Shown: positions 1-10,751 of the stretch, in pieces
Layout: each line of letters starts with the position of its first letter
Position numbering within the stretch: position 1 is the stretch's first letter
The notes under the pieces: generated by a model
Database searches by the model: none
What the model was told of the DNA's origin: nothing
What the model saw: the letters and a program-made list of their open reading frames with translations, nothing else
Translations under genes and position numbers: made by a program
From: Cunninghamia lanceolata
Taxonomy: Eukaryota > Streptophyta > Pinopsida > Cupressales > Cupressaceae
Assembly: GCA_027924645.1 (NCBI GenBank)
Contig: BSBN01001225.1
Span: 12,976,001-13,040,000, forward strand
Direction: 5' to 3'
Length of the DNA: 64,000 bases

Positions 1-307
1 TGGCCGACATAAAAAAAACCTATTTTGTAATCGACTTAAGGCTTGATAAAAGTGGCTAAGGGTTAGGGTATTTTCAATGGAGATGTATTGTAGCATTTTT
101 GCAGTGGTATTGAGTTGCAAGGATTTCTGGTTGTAATCGGTTTGGTTTACTAGATAATAATATTGGACTCTGTTGGTGGATGTAGCTTGAGTTTGGGTGA
201 ACTACATTAAAACTTGTCTCTCGCTGTTATTATTTCTGTGTATTTTCATTCCTCTGTTTAATCTTTATTTGCATTTAATTGATATCTTCTATTGGCTAAC
301 CCTAACA
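1..307 (+). repeat. Copia-1 5' LTR (right part only)
   Basis: Matches 4711-5018 nearly base for base and ends in the same ...CCCTAACA. The left 234 bp or so lie outside the window. Differences between the two LTRs are scattered point changes, so the insertion is not recent. Confidence 0.93.
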
Positions 308-309
308 AG

Positions 310-321
310 TGGCATCAGAGC
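310..321 (+). other. Primer-binding site, initiator Met tRNA
   Basis: TGGCATCAGAGC lies two bases after the LTR end. The usual plant copia site is TGGTATCAGAGC, complementary to the 3' end of initiator Met tRNA. There is one mismatch (T to C). Confidence 0.85.
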
Positions 322-392
322 AGGTTGTGTTTGATTATCATCTGCAGGAAGGTCTCACGGTTGAGTGGGAGTCTCATGGTTAAGTGGGAGCA

Positions 393-1199
393 ATGGCAGA
401 TGAGGGTAAATTGAAGGTTGATAAATTTAATGGGCAGAACTATTAGTTATGGAATATGCAAATGGAGGATTACCTCTATTAGAAGGATTTATGGAGGCCA
501 TTGGAAGGAGTATCTAAGAAACTGATAGGAATGATGGATGAGGATTGGAAACTTTTGGACAGAAAGGCACTAGGAACCATTTGGTTGTGCTTGACACAAT
601 TTGTGGCATTCAATATAATAGAAGCGAAGACAACAAGTGAACTGATGAAAGCTTTGGCTAAATTATATGAAAAACCCTTAGCCTCAAATAAGGTATTTCT
701 CATGAAGCATTTGTTTAATCTAAAAATGATTGAAGGTGGATCTGTAAAATATAATTTAAATGAGTTTAATATGATTGCCAGTCAGTTAACTTCTATAAAA
801 GTGAAATTTGATGAAGAGGTGAGGGTTCTCTTAGTTTTATGTTCTTTAGCAGAAAGATGGAATAGCTTGGTAATGGTTGTAAGTAACTCTGTCTCTGGTT
901 CAAACACTTTAAAATTTGATGATGTTGTTGGTGTTATCCTTAGCGAGGAAATGCGACGGAAAAGCTCAGGAGGGTCCACATTAGGTAGTGTTTTGAATGC
1001 AGAAAGTAGGGACAGATTAAAGGAGAGAGGACAAGGCTCTGGAGGTCATGGGAAGTCATGAGGAAAATCAAAGGACAAGAGATCCCAATTTAGAGGACAG
1101 AAGGATTGTTGGTACTATGGGAAACTAGGTCATCTGAAGAAAGATTGCTGGTCTCAGAAGAATAAAGGAGACAAACAAGAAGGCAATAAGGAGGCAAAT
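393..1199 (+). pseudogene. gag: Copia-1 gag, broken
   Basis: Gag coats the element RNA in a virus-like particle. The ATG at 393 opens with MADEGKLKVDKFNGQNY, the usual N-terminus of plant copia Gag, then the frame hits TAG at about 444 and 480. The body (about 501-1061) has the DUF4219/UBN2-type sequence around LWNMQMEDYLY and GTIWLCL. A TGA at about 1059 interrupts the basic region before the zinc knuckle at about 1107-1150. The knuckle reads CWYYGKLGHLKKDC: the second Cys of the CCHC box has become Tyr, a one-base G-to-A change from TGT/TGC. Not functional as it stands. Confidence 0.9.
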
Positions 1200-1643
1200 G
1201 TGGTAAGTAATAAATCTGAAGATGATGCTTTGATTCTTTCCCTAAATAATGCTGACGATTCATGGGTTTTAGATTCAGGGGCCTCATTTCATGCTACACC
1301 CCATAGAAGTTATTTTCTTAATTATGTCCAAGGGGATTTTGGGCTAGTTTATTTGGGAGATAACGAATCCTGTCAGATTGTTGGAAAGGGAAGAATTAAG
1401 ATTAAGTTGCAGAATAGGAATCATTGGCTACTACAAGAGGTAAGGCACGTTCCAAGGCTCAGTAGGAATTTCATTTTAGTAGGGGAGCTAGCTGAAGAAG
1501 GTTGCATTGTTACATTTACTGATAAAAATTGGAAGGTTTCAAAAGGTGCCTTAATAGTAGCAAAATGTTTGAAAGTAGGTACCTTATATCTTTGTACAGG
1601 TCATACTATTCCTTCTACTTTAGCTGTTGCAAAGAAAAAATAA
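1200..1643 (+). pseudogene. Copia-1 protease domain
   Basis: Aspartic protease domain that would cleave the polyprotein. The active-site motif is LDSGASFHATPHR (about 1267-1305), with the flap and C-terminal half through LSRNFILVGELAEEGC. Catalytic DSGA is intact. The frame ends in TAA at 1641 and meets TAG again at about 1674, both where copia polyproteins normally read on into the integrase N-terminal region. Confidence 0.9.
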
Positions 1644-1719
1644 ACAGGTTTAGGAACAATTGCTATAGGTTTGTAGGAAGAGACTGAAACAGTTGCTGCA
1701 GGTTCTGAAATAATACTGT

Positions 1720-2588
1720 GGCATAACAGACTTGGGCATATGAGTGAAAAAGGTATGAAGGTACTTCATTGTAAGAAAGTTTTACCAAGTCTAAAATGTA
1801 TTAATATAGATTTCTGTGAAAGTTGTGTGTATGGAAAACAAAAGAGAGTCAGTTTTCTCAAGGATGGGAAGCAAAAGAAAGATGAAAAGTTGGAGCTTGT
1901 GCATATAGATGTATGGGGACCAGCCCAGGTATCTTCTCTTGGTGGCTCTCGGTATTATGTTACATTCATAGATGATGCAACTAGGAAGGTATGGATTTAT
2001 TTTCTTAGGTAGAAATCTGATGTATTTGAAGCATTTAAGAAATGAAGAAGCTTGGTTGAGAATGAGACGGGTAAAAGATTAAAATGTCTCAGATCTGATA
2101 ATGGTGGTGAGTATTGCAGCAAAGAATTTGAGGATTATTGTTCCTTTAATGGAATTAATAGGCAGAAAATAGTTCCAGGGACTCCATAAGAAAATAGAAT
2201 GGCTGAACGCATGAATGGGACAATAATGGAGTGTGCAAGGACCATTAGATTGCATGCTGGGCTGCCTTTAAACATGTGGGTAGAGGCTGTCAACACCACT
2301 GTATGTTTAACTAATAGAGGTCCTTTAGTTCCTTTGGGCTGTGGTATTCTAGAGGAAGCATGGACATGTAAAAAGGTGAGTTATTCTTTTCTCAAAACCT
2401 TCAGATGTGAAGCATTTGCACATGTAGATTTTGAAAATAGAACCAAGCTAGATGCAAAATCAAAAAAATGTACCTTCGTTGGATATGGCATTAATGAATT
2501 TGGTTATAGGCTTTGGGATTTTGAAAATAAAAAAATTGTGAGAAGCAGGGATGTTGTATTCAATGAGAAGGTGTTGTACAAAGATTAG
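1720..2588 (+). pseudogene. Copia-1 integrase
   Basis: Integrase would join the DNA copy to the host genome. The zinc-binding N-terminus is visible as HNRLGHMSEKG then CESCVYGKQ (His-His-Cys-Cys type, about 1723-1835). The catalytic core follows: first Asp in HIDVWGP (about 1900), then LRSDNGGEYC (about 2092-2121), and the Glu region before AERMNGT (about 2199). Interruptions are TAG after YFLR, TGA in the KKW-type helix and TAA in the TPQ-type motif before ENRMAERMN. All three fit C-to-T change at Gln or Trp codons. The domain is otherwise complete in length. Confidence 0.9.
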
Positions 2589-2621
2589 TTGTAGCAACAT
2601 GAGAAGAAAGAAAATGATTAT

Positions 2622-3806
2622 GTGGTGCTAGATGATACTCCAAATAGTGATGTTCCAGGGGTTCCTCATGCTCCACAACAACAACAAGAAATACCACAAA
2701 CTCCAGTGAATGTTAGATGGTCAACAAGGCTAAGTAGACCTCCTGAAAGGTTTTCTCCCTCTTTGTATTCTATTTTGTTAATAGATGCTGGTGAACCAGA
2801 AGGGTATGATGAAACTATGCAGGTGGATACAAAGGTTCAGTGGGAGCTTGCAATGAAAGAAGAAATGGACTCCTTGTTGAAAAATCAAACTTGGGAATTA
2901 TGTAAGTTGCCTGTAGGTAAAAATGATTTACCAAACAAATGGGTTTATAGGCTGAAAGAGGAAGATGGAGGTAAGAAAAGATTTAAAGCCAGGTTAGTTG
3001 TAAAAGGATTTGCACAAAAAAAAGGGCATTGATTTTGATGATATTTTTTCTTCGATTGTTAAGATGACTTCTATTTGACTGTTTTAAGTATTGTGGCTAC
3101 TGAAGATTTGTATTTGGAACAGTTAGATGTGAAAACTGCCTTTCTCCATGGTGATTTGGAGGAGGAGATATACATGGAATAGCCCCAAGGATTTGAGGTC
3201 AAAGGTAAGGAGAAACAGGCGTGCAGATTGAAGAATAGTTTGTATGGCCTGAAACAAGCACCTCGACAATGGTATTTAAAATTTGATAGTTTTATGGCTG
3301 AGCAAGGCTACAACCGGTGTAATTCTGACCATTGTGTTTATTTTAAGAGGTTGGATAATGAAAACTACATTATTTTATGTTTATATGTTGATGACATGCT
3401 TGTAGCAGGGTCTAACATGGATTACATAAGAGAGTTAAAATAGCAGTTAGCACAGTCATTTGCTATGAAGGATTTGGGGGCAAAAAAACAAATTCTTGGT
3501 ATGAAAATTTGCAAAGATAGGAAAAACAAAAAATTGACTCTATCTCAGGTTGATTATGTTGAAAAGGTGTTGCAGAGATTCCATGTGGAGAAGGCAAAAG
3601 CTGTTAGTACACCTTTGCCTAGTCATTTGAAATTGCCTAAGGAGATGTGTCCTAAGATACCAGAGGAGGAAGAAAAAATGTCCAAGGTACCATATGTTTT
3701 AGCTGTAGGAAGTTTAATGTACGCCATGGTATGCACAAGACCAGATATTGCACATGTTGTAGGAGTCGTAAGCAGGTATATGAGTCATCCTGGATTGGAG
3801 CATTGA
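2622..3806 (+). pseudogene. Copia-1 reverse transcriptase
   Basis: RT copies the element RNA into DNA. The start of the palm is seen at NKWVYRLKEE and RFKARLVVKGFAQ (about 2932-3015). An extra A in the A-run at 3016-3023 shifts the frame; a second 1-base loss sits at about 3075. The motif LDVKTAFLHGDLEEEIYME (3125-3180) follows, then LKNSLYGLKQAPRQWY and the catalytic YVDDM (about 3388-3402). The C-terminal part (3465-3806) carries LGMKICKDR and MYAMVCTRPDIAHVVG. In-frame TAG stops occur after YME and LK. Both catalytic Asp codons are kept. Confidence 0.93.
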
Positions 3807-4346
3807 AATGCAGTAAAATAGATTCTCAGATATTTGAGAGGTACATCCAATAAACACTTATGTTTTGAGGGCTCTAATACCAATTTAGTAGGTTATGTAG
3901 ACTTAGATTTGGCAGGGGATATTAATACTAGGTGGAGTACTATAGGTTATGTCTTTACTATAGGTGGGACAACGGTGAGTTAGATTTCTAGGTTGCAAAA
4001 GGTGGTTTCTTTATCCACCACAGAGGCAGAATATGTAGCTACAATAAAGGCAAGCAAGGAGATGATATGGCTGCAATCTTTCATGGAAGAATTGGGCAAA
4101 CAACAAGCTAACAGTTCTTTGTTTACAAGCAGTCAGAGTGGCATACATCTTGCAAAAAATTCTACCTTGCATTCAAAGACCAAACACATATAGTTGAGGT
4201 ATCATTTCATTTGGTCGGTGTTGGATGATGGACATTTAAGGTTGGAAAAGATACATATAGATGAAAATCCAGCCGATATGTTTACAAAGGTAGTGACAAG
4301 GGAGAAGCTGAGCTCCTCTTCAGCTTTGGTTGGTCTTCAAGACTGA
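3807..4346 (+). pseudogene. Copia-1 RNase H and polyprotein end
   Basis: RNase H would remove RNA from the RNA-DNA hybrid. Visible motifs are DLDLAGDINTRWSTIGYVF (about 3901-3957), VVSLSTTEAEYVA (about 4002-4040) and the C-terminal DNPADMFTKVVTREKL. Four stops interrupt it: TGA at about 3804 and TAG at about 3820, 3981 and 4191. Each stands at a Trp or Gln position of the family. The natural polyprotein stop is the TGA at 4344-4346. Confidence 0.88.
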
Positions 4347-4420
4347 AAACAAAAATAGAACAATAGAGTCCAGGGTGCTTATTTCCAGTGGAAGCTACAG
4401 GGTCAACAGTGTTATGATCA

Positions 4421-4476
4421 GTCTCCAAGTGGGAGATGATATGGTGTGGAGTCTGATTAGTCTCCAAGTGGAAGAT
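4421..4476 (+). other. Duplicated polypurine tract of Copia-1
   Basis: Plus-strand DNA synthesis starts from a purine tract just before the 3' LTR. Here CTCCAAGTGGGAGATGATA (about 4423-4441) and CTCCAAGTGGAAGATTGTT (about 4462-4480) are two copies of one unit of about 40 bp. The second abuts the LTR start TGTTG at 4477. Confidence 0.75.
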
Positions 4477-5018
4477 TGTTGTTATATGGAGCCTAATTAG
4501 ACTTGAAGGTTAAATTTACCCCACTTTTATCAGTGCGGTTTCCCCCCAAATTCCTACGGGGTTTGGGGGTAGCGTCCCTTGTAGGGTCTAGAGGCAGTAC
4601 CCTTGGCGCGCTCCCTGTTGTGATACAGGGTGAGGTCAAGGGGCAGCGCCCCTGAAACCTCACACAATTTTTTATTATTTTTTTAAAGGCATCAGGAGTT
4701 ATTTTTCTATTGGCTGACATAAAAAAACCTATTTTGTAACCGACTTAAGGCTTGATAAAAGTGGCTAAGGGTTAGGGTTTTTTCGGTGGAGATATATTGT
4801 TGCATTTTTACAGTGGTATTGAGTTGCAAGGATTACTAATTGTAATCGGTTTGGTTTACTAGATAATAATATTGGACTCTTTGTTGGTGGATGTAGCCCG
4901 AGTTTGGGTGAACCACGTTAAAAATTGTCTCTCGCTGTTATTATTTCTATGTATTTTCATTCCTCTGTTTAATCTTTATTTGCATTTAATTGATATCTTC
5001 TATCGGCTAACCCTAACA
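4477..5018 (+). repeat. Copia-1 3' LTR
   Basis: 542 bp, starts TGTTGTTATATGG and ends CTAACCCTAACA. It contains a G+C-rich stretch (about 4540-4660) with two GGCGC-containing segments that stands out from the A+T-rich surroundings. The right flank is an AT microsatellite, so a target-site duplication cannot be read. Confidence 0.92.
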
Positions 5019-5117
5019 ATATATATATACTTCGAATATATATTCACTGCTTCTAAAAAAATATATTAACTCTCTGGTTTTATTCTAGAATGTGTATATA
5101 TATATATATGTATATAC
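5019..5117. repeat. AT-rich simple repeat
   Basis: Interrupted (TA)n runs at about 5020-5030 and 5094-5116 flank an A-rich stretch. Directly adjoins the copia 3' LTR, a common insertion context. Confidence 0.8.
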
Positions 5118-6309
5118 ATCCTAAAAAAAGGGGGTTTGCTTCAAAAACGTGTATACCTTATGGGTATATCTTTGTGGCGGCCATGGATGCCCATTTCTAA
5201 ACCCGCAACAAAAAAAATAGAGGAAATGAGGAGATTGAAGGAGGGAAGAAATGAGAAAATGGAAATGGAGGCTAGGGTTTTGTTTCCTATCATAAGGAAA
5301 TTATTATTCTATTGTGGAGAGTTTTTAAGGCAAGGGAGAATATTAAATGAAATTTTATATTTTCCCTCTCTCTTTTTGACTTGTGCTTTTCTTTTTACCT
5401 TTTATTTTTTTGTGGATAGGGGAAAGTTAAATTAGTAAAAGGGAAATTTAATCGTGTGGTCAAATTTAAATTTATAGGTTATTTTAAATGTAGTGGTTGG
5501 GAATTTATTTTACCTTTTAGTGTTTAGGAGATCTTTAAAAACTTAGTTGTTAAGTTAGAGGACATTACATTTTATTTTAATTAATTATTTTGAAGTGGAA
5601 TTTATTTATTCTACTTTCCTTCAAATTTGATTATTGAAACGTTATTAAATTTAAATCAATTAAATTAGTTTATTGCTTGTGAACTTTAATCAACGAGATG
5701 AATTTTATTTTAAATTTTAATTAGATTAGTTGTTTTAATTTATTTAATCTAGTGCGTATAAATAAGTTAAATAAATTAATCGTTTATCTAGCTTAATAAA
5801 TCTAGTAAACATTTGACCAAAAATTATTTAATTAAAATAAACCCTATTCACGCCCATGAGGCGTTATGCTGCCAATTTTTTTTGGGATCCTAGGTTAAGC
5901 TAATTTAGCATTTTTAAACCATGTGTAGAGTAATGTTGACATTCCCGTAACCTTGTTCGGCTTAGTTAAGTATTATTAATTTATTTATGCTTTGATCTAG
6001 TCTTTCGATTTCGACTCATGTCAGAATCCTTTCACCCACCTAGGTAAACTTAGGGTTTTGATTTGTCGATCCTAACCCTAATGGTGACACTTCTCGCATC
6101 GCATTGACCCCCTTAGTCAGCTTCCATCACGAAGTGGAATGCACTTGTGGTCGCATTACCCCGCTTTTGACTGACATGTTTACGCCTTATGCGTATTGCC
6201 ATTGACCATGCTGATGTGTGCGAGGGGGTTTCTAGGGATGCGTGGGAAATTTTTAATATTTTGTGTCATGACCACATGACACGTGTGTTCTGTGTCATGA
6301 CCACATTGG
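5118..6309. other. A+T-rich DNA without a recognisable gene
   Basis: A 99-codon reading frame at 5136-5435 has no recognisable domain and I do not call it. From 5560 to 5840 the DNA is built of short TTAAATT/AATTAAAT words. At 6260-6310 two copies of TGTGTCATGACCACAT lie about 30 bp apart; the first is part of an inverted repeat GTGTCATG-4 nt-CATGACAC. This may be the remnant of the lost 3' end of the neighbouring Tat element or of another LTR, but no paired copy is present to show it. Confidence 0.5.
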
Positions 6310-6790
6310 AAATGTGGGCATGACACCAATCACAGTTGGCATCATTGACAGTCTTCTTGAGGATTTTCAAGATTGTTTTGTTGGATGCCTCTGCTTGGCC
6401 GTTTCCTTATGGATAGTAGGGGGTGGAGAAATGGTGTTGGATTTTGAATTTGTCACAAAGCTCTTGGACATCTTGATTCTTGAAATGTCTTCCATTATTC
6501 GTGATGATGGATGAGGGAATATTGTATCTGCAGATGAGGTAGTTAAGAATGAAGGAGGCAATCTGTTTGCCTGTGACATTTGTGAGTGGAATGGCTTCAA
6601 TCTACTTGGTAAGATATTCAGTTACGGTTATTATGAATTTGTGGTCATTGGATGATGGAGGATGAATTTTACCCACTAGGTCGAGTCCCCATTGACAAAA
6701 GGGCCAAGGTGTCGTTAAAGGTTGTAGCTCTTGGGCTGGTGTATGTATCAGGTTTCCATGTATCTGGCACTGCTTGCACTTCTTCACAAA
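6310..6790 (-). pseudogene. Tat integrase, truncated and broken
   Basis: The minus strand shows CKQCQIHGNLIHTP (end of the zinc-binding domain, about 6775-6730), then PFCQWGLDLVGKIHP with the first catalytic Asp and FIITVTEYLTK. Further down, the frame of the motif normally reading YYPQGNGQAEASNK appears at about 6410-6370. The last recognisable codons (KTVNDANCDW) end at about 6315, after which the sequence is unrelated. The missing part would be the integrase C-terminus and everything downstream to the 3' LTR. Confidence 0.8.
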
Positions 6791-6927
6791 CTAATATGAA
6801 TCAGTTTCCATGTTCGACTAATAGTATCCCAAACGTATGAGTTTCTTAGCTAAAGAAGGACTACTAGAGCATGTTCCACAAATTCCTTCGTGCACGTCTT
6901 GTAAGGCGGTTTGAGATTCTTCACTTT

Positions 6928-7833
6928 CTAAACATCAGAGTAAAGTACCATCCAGACCTCGTCGGTATAGGGTGTCAATGATAATGGTGTAACAGGAGGC
7001 TTGGTGAATGAAAGTTTGACGTTGGTTAGAAGATAAGTCAGGTGGTAGGGTGTTATCCTTGAGGTAAGTGTAAATCTACCATACCAAGGTGAATCTGATC
7101 TGACTAATAGGCATATGGAGTGTGTTTCAGGAAGATCATAAGCTAGTTGCATAACTGACTCCACCAAGAACTCATACCTTGACTCATTCTCTGGGATCTC
7201 AAGGAGCGAGGCAATGGTTGCCATGGCATCTACTACTTTATTTTCAATGCGAGGCATCTACTCAAAGGAGATGATCACAAAGTACTCTTTAAAGTCATCG
7301 ACCATATGCTTGTATGGGATTAACTTGTCATCTTTGGTCTAATAGTCATCATTGACTTGATTGATTACCAATTGGGAGTCACCATAGACATGTAGCTCTT
7401 TTATTTTCCATTCTCCTGCCATTTTGAGACCAATGACCAAGGCCTCATACTCTGCTATAATGTTTGTGCATGGGAATAGCAGATGATAAGCCTTAGGTAT
7501 GGTGTCATCGTGAGGAGTGACCAACAAGATGCCTGCCCCCGATCCATGGTTTGTATAGGATCTATCAAAGTAGAGTTTCCATGAGTGTGCTGTGATACTG
7601 AATATGGATTTATCTAGAAACTCAAATGTCATTGGTGTGGTATCTTGTAATGGTGCTTCTGCTAATTGATTGGTAATGATTTGACCTTTGATATCCTTCC
7701 TTTCTACATACTTGATGTCATATTCACTTAACAACATTACCCACTTGGCTAGGCGACATGTTAGAGCTGCTTTGCTTAATAGGTATTTTAGTGAATCTAT
7801 CTTTGCAATAAGCTTGACTGAATGTGCTAGCAT
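6928..7833 (-). pseudogene. Tat second (archaeal-type) RNase H and linker to integrase
   Basis: After the first RNase H the protein continues with LAKWVMLLSEYDIKYVERK (tether), then a new RNase H fold starting WKLYFDRSYTNHGSGAGIL, with IIAEYEALVIGLKMA and LHVYGDSQLVINQV. These are the three acidic motifs of the archaeal-type domain that the Tat lineage gained in addition to its own. The first motif reads FDRS where the family has FDGS (G to R). The linker MPRIENKVVDAMATIASLL (from 7257) is typical of the stretch before integrase. A stop at about 7339 separates the two frames. Confidence 0.85.
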
Positions 7834-7839
7834 GTAATG

Positions 7840-8460
7840 TCATAATTTTTGGGAAGCAAACACCACAGCAAGATATGACCTTTCTATCTGAGAATATTGT
7901 AGTTCATAGCCCACCAATGTGCGACTAATATAGTAGATAGCCCTTTCTTTGCCTTCATAATCCTGTTGTGCTAGTAGGGCTCCCAGAGCTATTGGTGTAG
8001 TAGATATGTAAAGTAATAGAGGCTTGCCTTGTATAGGAGGAATCAAGATAGGTGGATTCATAAGATACTCCTTCAGTTTTCCAAATACTTCTTCACACTT
8101 CTCATCCCATCTAAATGGAATGTTTTTATGTAAGAGATGATTGAAAGGTTGACACTTGTCTACCAGTTGTGATATGAACCGATGGATTGCCTGTAACTTG
8201 CCCTGTAGAGACCGCAATTGAGTTATATTCTTTGGTGGTGGCATTTCCATGATAACTTTGACTTTGGCAGGATCCACTTTGATCCCATTTGTTGATACAA
8301 TAAAGCCTAAGAGCTTGCCGGAGGTGACTCCAAACACACATTTCTTTGGGTTCAACCTGACTTTGAAGTGTTCTAGTCTCTGAAAGACCTTCTCTAGTAC
8401 ATCTAGGTGTGATTCTCTTGTTAGTGACTTTGCAAGGATGTCATCTACATAGTCCTCCAT
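7840..8460 (-). pseudogene. Tat RT C-terminal half and first RNase H
   Basis: Begins with the catalytic YVDDILAKS (about 8450-8425), then the thumb (LNPKKCVFGVTSGKLLGFIV), the connection (LRSLQGKLQAIHRFI) and the gypsy-type RNase H: LLLYISTTPIALGALLAQQD, RAIYYISRTLVGYELQYS and IERSYLAVVFASQKL. The first RNase H acidic residue is replaced: the family has VSxxAIGxVL, here ISTTPIALGALL. A frameshift at about 8463 separates this from the RT N-terminal half. Confidence 0.88.
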
Positions 8461-9332
8461 TGTGACTGCATCATGTCATGGAAAATAGTGGTCATAGCAC
8501 GTTGATATGTTGTCCCGACGTTCTTTAACCCAAATGGCATGACATTCCAGCAGAAAGTGCCCCATGGACAAGTGAAATCAATTTTATGTTGGTCTTCTGG
8601 TGCTATCTTGATTTGATTGTACTTGGAGAAGCCATCCATAAGAGAAAGCATGGTATGTCCTACCATCAAGTCGACTATGATGTCAATGTTAGGTAACAAA
8701 AAGTCATCCTTGTGGCAAGCCTTGTTTAGATCTCAGAAATCATTGTACAATCTGACTCTAGCATCGGGTTTGGACACTGGTACTATGTTGGATACCCACT
8801 CTGGATAGTCTATTGCCCTGGTGAACCCTACATCCAGTAGTTTCTTGAGTTCCTCTTTTACTAGTAATGCAATGTGTGGATGCATCTTTCTGAGCTTCTG
8901 CTTGACTGGTTTGACCCCTAAATCTAGTGGAAGATGATGTAGAATCAAATCTGGATCTAGACCGGCCATATCTGCATATGACCAAGCAAAGTTGACTTGC
9001 TTCTTCTTAAATAATGGTATAAATTTGGTCTTTTCTGGAGGAGATAGAGACTTTGCAAAGTGAATGATCTTAGGATTATCCTCTGTTCCAATGTTGACAG
9101 GTTTTGTAGGTTCCACAACAATCTGAGACTTCTCCTGGTACATGTCATTAGGGAGAGTGTCAAGCCTTCCATCATCTGGAACCTCAGAGAGGTTTTCACC
9201 ATTTGATGCGTCCTTTATTTTTACTATTTTGGGATCTGATACTACCGCAGAGCGGTTTTCACCATCAGATCTAGTTTTTATTTTTATGTTTTTGTGACTG
9301 GAAGGCTTGGAACCCTCTCTAAAATAATCCAT
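8445..9332 (-). pseudogene. Tat RT N-terminal half
   Basis: The upstream frame (9332-8733) runs through VNFAWSYADMAGLDPDLILH, KQKLRKMHP and VGFTRAIDYPEWVSNIVPV, the usual opening of Tat/Athila RT. After a TGA at about 8733 (family: DLN or DFR motif) the next frame continues with MLPNIDIIVDLMVGHTMLSL, MDGFSKYNQIKIAPEDQHK, FTCPWGTFCWNVMPFGLKNV and FHDMMQ. Finger and palm motifs A and B are therefore present but in two frames. Confidence 0.87.
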
Positions 9333-10430
9333 GGTGTTAGTTCAATGGCAAAGCCAACTTTATGATCTCTTGTAGGTAGGTGGTCCCTAAGTTCCATATA
9401 GTCAATATAGGCATCATCATTTTGGAACATGTCTAGTTGCGAGGTTCCTTGTAAATCCCAGTCGATAAGTTCAGGATGTACAAGGGGGAGGGGGTCGGAA
9501 GATAGATCTGATTCATTGGGTGTGATAGTTTGAATGGATACATGGTTAGGATTCAGATTGGTAGGGATAGGATCTAGGATGGTACTTTCCTCTAGATTAT
9601 TTATTGCGATGGAACTTTGACCTTCCTTGAAAGTTGTACTCTTAGGAGTTGGCGAATTAGACTCTAATGGTCTATGTGTCAGCATTTGTCCCTCACGGTA
9701 GGGGCTATAGGTTTGAACGATGTCAATTCCTTTGTCTTCATAGGAGTGCTCTGTGAGTTCATTCCACTCATACTCATTAGAATCTGTGTCACTGTCTTCT
9801 TGTACGACGTGGATCTATTCCATAAAACAAGCATTGCCTTAGCTTTTCCTTTGTCCTTGTATCCTATTATTCCTTCTTTTCTTAGGCCAATGGGACCTTG
9901 TCCCTCATAACCCATTTTGTGTAGGATAGACTCACATCGCCCATAGATTTCTGTTGGGAGATAGGTGGTTCTTATTGTGTGTTATCTTCCTCTGTGTAGA
10001 GCCATTGTAAGATGTCTCTTTCTTTAGTTTCATCTGATAGGGTCCCCCATTTTACAAAGGGAACTGTGGAAGGTTTGGGAGAAGTAGAAGGTTTTGGAAT
10101 GTACTTAGGTGTAGGTCACCCAAAGGATCTTGGAGATAGAGGCATTTTGGCTAAGTTGAGGCTGTACTCGATGGAGTATTCCCCTACCCCTGTTTCTTTG
10201 ATTGTGATTTTTTTCTCTTTGGGCCTAGATGAGGAAGCTTCAGAGGTAGAATCATGCTGCGAGATGGGGGATGTAGAATCTCTATTGTTGGGAATGATGC
10301 AATCAGGCTTTGAATGGATAGTGTTGCAATGCTGAAAAGGATCAGGATCACCCTAGATGGTGATCTGTCAGCCGTTAGGGAATTTGTTGCATTGGTGGTA
10401 GGTAGAAGGCATAGCTTTCATGGCATGAAT
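9333..10430 (-). pseudogene. Tat linker between protease and RT
   Basis: Low-complexity Asp/Ser/Pro-rich coding remnants (for example LESNSPTPKSTTFKEGQSS and LVHPELIDWDLQGTSQLDM on the minus strand, within 9685-9284, and MGYEGQGPIGLRKEGIIGYK, 9915-9856). Tat polyproteins carry a poorly conserved spacer here. From about 9915 to 10430 the frames are short and I can only say that the spacer continues. Confidence 0.6.
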
Positions 10431-10739
10431 TCAGGGTCTACCTAGGAGGATGTTATATACTAGCTCCCTGTCGAGGACTTGGTAAACAACATCCTTTATT
10501 ACTAGTCCAACTTGTATTGGTAACACCACTGTTCCTTTAGTAGTTCTTTCTTCTTCATCATAGGCCTTAATAGTGATCTTTTTCCTAGGATCCACTGTAG
10601 TTTTAGAGAACCCCAATGTAAGGACTAGCTTGAGTGTGCAAATATTTAAACTGGCTCCTCCATCAATAAGGACTCTTTTGATACGGTATTTATGAATGAA
10701 GGCGATGATATGCAAGGGTGTGTTATGAGGTAGAGACAT
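10431..10739 (-). pseudogene. Tat protease domain
   Basis: Retropepsin-like protease. The motif RVLIDGGASLNICT (about 10680-10640) carries the catalytic Asp in a DGGAS box, a normal variant in Tat/Athila, and the C-terminal ELVYNILLGRP closes the domain. Frame is open for 102 codons, then runs into the spacer. Confidence 0.87.
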
Positions 10740-10751
10740 TGAAAGGTCATC

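Larger units (their letters stand above)
1..5018 (+). mobile_element. Ty1/copia LTR retrotransposon, decayed (Copia-1)
   Basis: The element shows the copia order: LTR, initiator-Met primer site, gag, protease, integrase, reverse transcriptase, RNase H, polypurine tract, LTR. Bases 1-307 repeat as 4711-5018, so the window starts about 234 bp inside the 5' LTR. Reading frames are broken by about sixteen stops and at least two 1-nt indels, so it cannot make its own proteins. The RT and integrase resemble the TNT1/Tork type of plant copia polyproteins; that lineage call is by eye. The left target-site duplication lies outside the window, so insertion ends cannot be confirmed on that side. Confidence 0.95.

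Noticed and set aside
300..307. Telomere-like CTAACCCTAA word at the copia LTR ends (also 5008-5017)
   Set aside because: A single unit that is simply the LTR terminus.
5136..5435. 99-codon open frame
   Set aside because: No domain, no neighbouring support and low-complexity composition.
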